Source of the DNA: Hydrogenophilales bacterium RIFOXYD1_FULL_62_11
GTDB lineage: Bacteria; Pseudomonadota; Gammaproteobacteria; Burkholderiales; Thiobacillaceae
NCBI GenBank assembly: GCA_001802655.1
Contig: MGZO01000033.1
Location: 570 to 13,012 of the forward strand
DNA: 12,443 nt
Direction: 5' to 3'
Shown: positions 10,980 to 12,443 of the stretch, piece after piece
Layout: each line of letters begins with the position of its first letter
Numbering within the stretch: the stretch's first letter is position 1
Translations under genes and position numbers: made by a program
The notes under the pieces: model-generated
Databases searched by the model: none
Told to the model about the DNA's origin: nothing
The model's input: only the letters and a program-made list of their open reading frames with translations

Positions 10980-12443
10980 ATGCGCAGCATCCTCTCCAAG
11001 CTCTTCCAGTCGACCCAACCGGCCCAGGCCGCAGCACCGCCAGCCCCCGTCTCAATGGACGAAGGGGTAACGGCCCTTCTGGACCCGGGCTCGCCTTACT
11101 CCCACGGCGAGCCGGTACCGCGCTGGCCCGAGCAGGGTGCGGCCTTGGTGGCTGCCTCGCCCGAGGCGCTCCTCCAGACGCAGGCGTCGGTCATCGACCG
11201 CATCAAGGGCTTCTCGCCGATGCGGCCCGAGCAGTTCGACCAGATGCTCACGCCCGTCTTCCTTCGCTATGCCCAGTGGGTGCACCTGCTGCCGGCGAGC
11301 GAGGCGCACCATCACTTTGGGCCTGGCGGACTACTCACCCACGGTTTCGAGGTGGCGCTGCACGCGGCGCGCATGGCCGATGGCAAGCAGGTGGGTGTCG
11401 ACCTCACGCCGCGCGAGCGCACGATGTACCAGCCGCGCTGGAAGGTGGCCACGATGCTGGGCGGACTCATGCATGACATGGGCAAGCCCCTGATGGACTG
11501 CGGAGCCACCGACACGTCCAGGACGCTCACCTGGAAGCAGCATGCCGGCAGCCTGTACGAGTGGCTGCAGGACAACGGGCTGACGCACTACCAGATCTAC
11601 TGGCGCCCCGGTGCGCGACATGAGCGTCACAAGCCGGTGGGCACGGCGATGATCCGCGAGATCCTCGGCAAGGAGATGCTCACCTGGTTGAGCGATGAGC
11701 CCACCCAGGAGGTGATGGGGTTGCTTATGGCCAGCATTGCCCAAGGCCGTACGGCCGGAAACCTCATGTCGGTGGTGATCTCCCAGGCCGACTCGCTTTC
11801 GGTCGAGGCCGATCTGAAGCTGCTGGCACGCAAGACACAGGCGACCGGCCAGGGCGGCAGAAACAGCGTGGCAGCGATGGTGATGGCTGAGCTCCGCGGG
11901 CGAATGGAGGCCAACAAGATCGAGGTGAACAAGGCGGGCGGACCGCTTTGGGTGACCACCGAGGGCTGCTACGGGATCGTGCCCAAGATCTTCGAAGGCA
12001 TCATTGGCGAGCTCACCCGCAAGCAGGTGCATGGCGTGCCGGCATCGGCGAGCGACCTGGTGCAGATGATGGCCGACAACGGCTTCATCGAGCCGGCGGT
12101 GGGAGATGCCGACAGCGGCGAGTACTCCAACAACTGGCACCTGAAGGTCGAGATCGAGCACAAGGACTCGCTGAGCGTTACCCCGGCGCTGATGGCGGTG
12201 AAGTTCAAGTCCACCGAGTTCATCTTCGGCAACCTCCCCTTGCCGACACTGGCCAACGCAACCGCCAGCCCGCCGTTCATGACGGAGGAAAAGCGCAGGC
12301 AGATCGCCGAGTCCGTCAACATCCGCGAAGAGCCTCAATCGGCGCAGTCCGCCCTTGCCGAAGGTGCAGCTCCAGCGTCTTCGCCGGACGCCCCGGTGGC
12401 CAACGCACCTGATGGGAAGACGGGCGCCGGTGCAGCTGCGCCT
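10980..12443 (+). CDS. traI: MobH-type conjugative relaxase (TraI_2 family), 3' end beyond window
   Basis: The relaxase that nicks the transfer origin and pilots single-strand DNA during conjugation in MobH elements. The frame is open from ATG 10980 to the last base, giving 488 residues. The TraI_2 domain carries HHHFGPGGLLTHGFEVAL (110-127) and LMHDMGKP (163-170), the conserved His and HD motifs for metal binding, with HERH at 214-217 as further candidate ligands. Further on, GPLWVTTEGCYGIVPKIF and the region through NNWHLKVEIE to FIFGNLPLP resemble the TraI_2 C-terminal domain. The last 50 residues are Ala/Pro/Glu-rich, a linker or tail. Family members often run past 600 residues, so part is probably missing. 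No ribosome binding site precedes ATG 10980, and a repeat-type -10 lies only 4 bases upstream, so the message may be leaderless. ATG 11055 is the next candidate start. Confidence 0.88.
   Translation, partial: MRSILSKLFQSTQPAQAAAPPAPVSMDEGVTALLDPGSPYSHGEPVPRWPEQGAALVAASPEALLQTQASVIDRIKGFSPMRPEQFDQMLTPVFLRYAQWVHLLPASEAHHHFGPGGLLTHGFEVALHAARMADGKQVGVDLTPRERTMYQPRWKVATMLGGLMHDMGKPLMDCGATDTSRTLTWKQHAGSLYEWLQDNGLTHYQIYWRPGARHERHKPVGTAMIREILGKEMLTWLSDEPTQEVMGLLMASIAQGRTAGNLMSVVISQADSLSVEADLKLLARKTQATGQGGRNSVAAMVMAELRGRMEANKIEVNKAGGPLWVTTEGCYGIVPKIFEGIIGELTRKQVHGVPASASDLVQMMADNGFIEPAVGDADSGEYSNNWHLKVEIEHKDSLSVTPALMAVKFKSTEFIFGNLPLPTLANATASPPFMTEEKRRQIAESVNIREEPQSAQSALAEGAAPASSPDAPVANAPDGKTGAGAAAP

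Noticed and set aside
10586..10999. 137-residue version of the small minus-strand gene
   Set aside because: It would run through the relaxase start, the operator and the structured leader. ATG 10774 gives a compact protein after a leader with a ribosome binding site.
11331..12338. Long minus-strand open frame opposite the relaxase
   Set aside because: The plus strand encodes a MobH relaxase with its conserved His and HD motifs; the opposite frame is a high-GC shadow.
1..12443. tRNA genes, CRISPR arrays, insertion sequences, integrase or attachment sites
   Set aside because: No cloverleaf, regularly spaced direct repeats, transposase motifs or integrase-like protein were seen on either strand.

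Overview
The window looks like accessory DNA of a conjugative element (an integrative and conjugative element, or less likely a plasmid) from a GC-rich gammaproteobacterium. The best guess at host is Xanthomonadaceae (Xanthomonas, Stenotrophomonas or Lysobacter type). This rests on uniformly high GC codon use, the form of the SSB protein, and a MobH/TraI_2-type relaxase at the right end. No integrase, attachment site, tRNA, rRNA, IS element or CRISPR array is visible, so neither the replicon type nor the element's ends can be fixed from this window.

Layout, left to right. 1-1740 (+): a RecJ-type DHH single-strand exonuclease whose true start probably lies left of the window. 1863-2855 (+): an unknown 330-residue protein. 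3028-3540 (+): SSB, closed by a hairpin terminator. 3625-4179 (-): an unknown 184-residue protein. 4411-4825 (+): two small overlapping genes ending at a strong terminator. 4869-5105 (-): a small XRE-family repressor with two operators in the gap to its divergent neighbour. 5210-7162 (+): a diverged RecG-family helicase. 7250-8737 (+): an exported Sel1-repeat protein, meeting the opposing operon at a bidirectional terminator. 10774-8800 (-): a 62-residue protein followed by a 555-residue GHKL (Hsp90/MutL-like) ATPase. 10980-end (+): the N-terminal 488 residues of a MobH relaxase, cut by the window edge.

RecJ, SSB and the RecG-like helicase form an element-borne single-strand DNA and recombination kit. 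It fits alongside the relaxase, which nicks the DNA and starts single-strand transfer. The Sel1 protein is predicted to act in the periplasm. The GHKL ATPase, its small partner and four other proteins have no function I can assign.

The most interesting signal is regulatory. Four intergenic sites match AACYGG-N13-YCGGTT, every one exactly 25 bp end to end (1777-1801, 4240-4264, 7161-7185, 10915-10939). Downstream of an arm, in most cases 24-25 bp away, lies a TANNNT -10-like hexamer (TACGAT, TACAGT, TACGCT, TAGAGT, TACAAT). At two sites the hexamers lie on both sides, facing divergent genes. This looks like the operator and promoter set of one element-wide regulator. Separately, three 5' leaders (before 4411, before 10467 on the minus strand, before 10774 on the minus strand) share an ACACA(A)CCC motif, a GC-rich hairpin and a final CUCC/GGAG hairpin that hides the ribosome binding site. 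They look like one family of cis-regulatory RNA.
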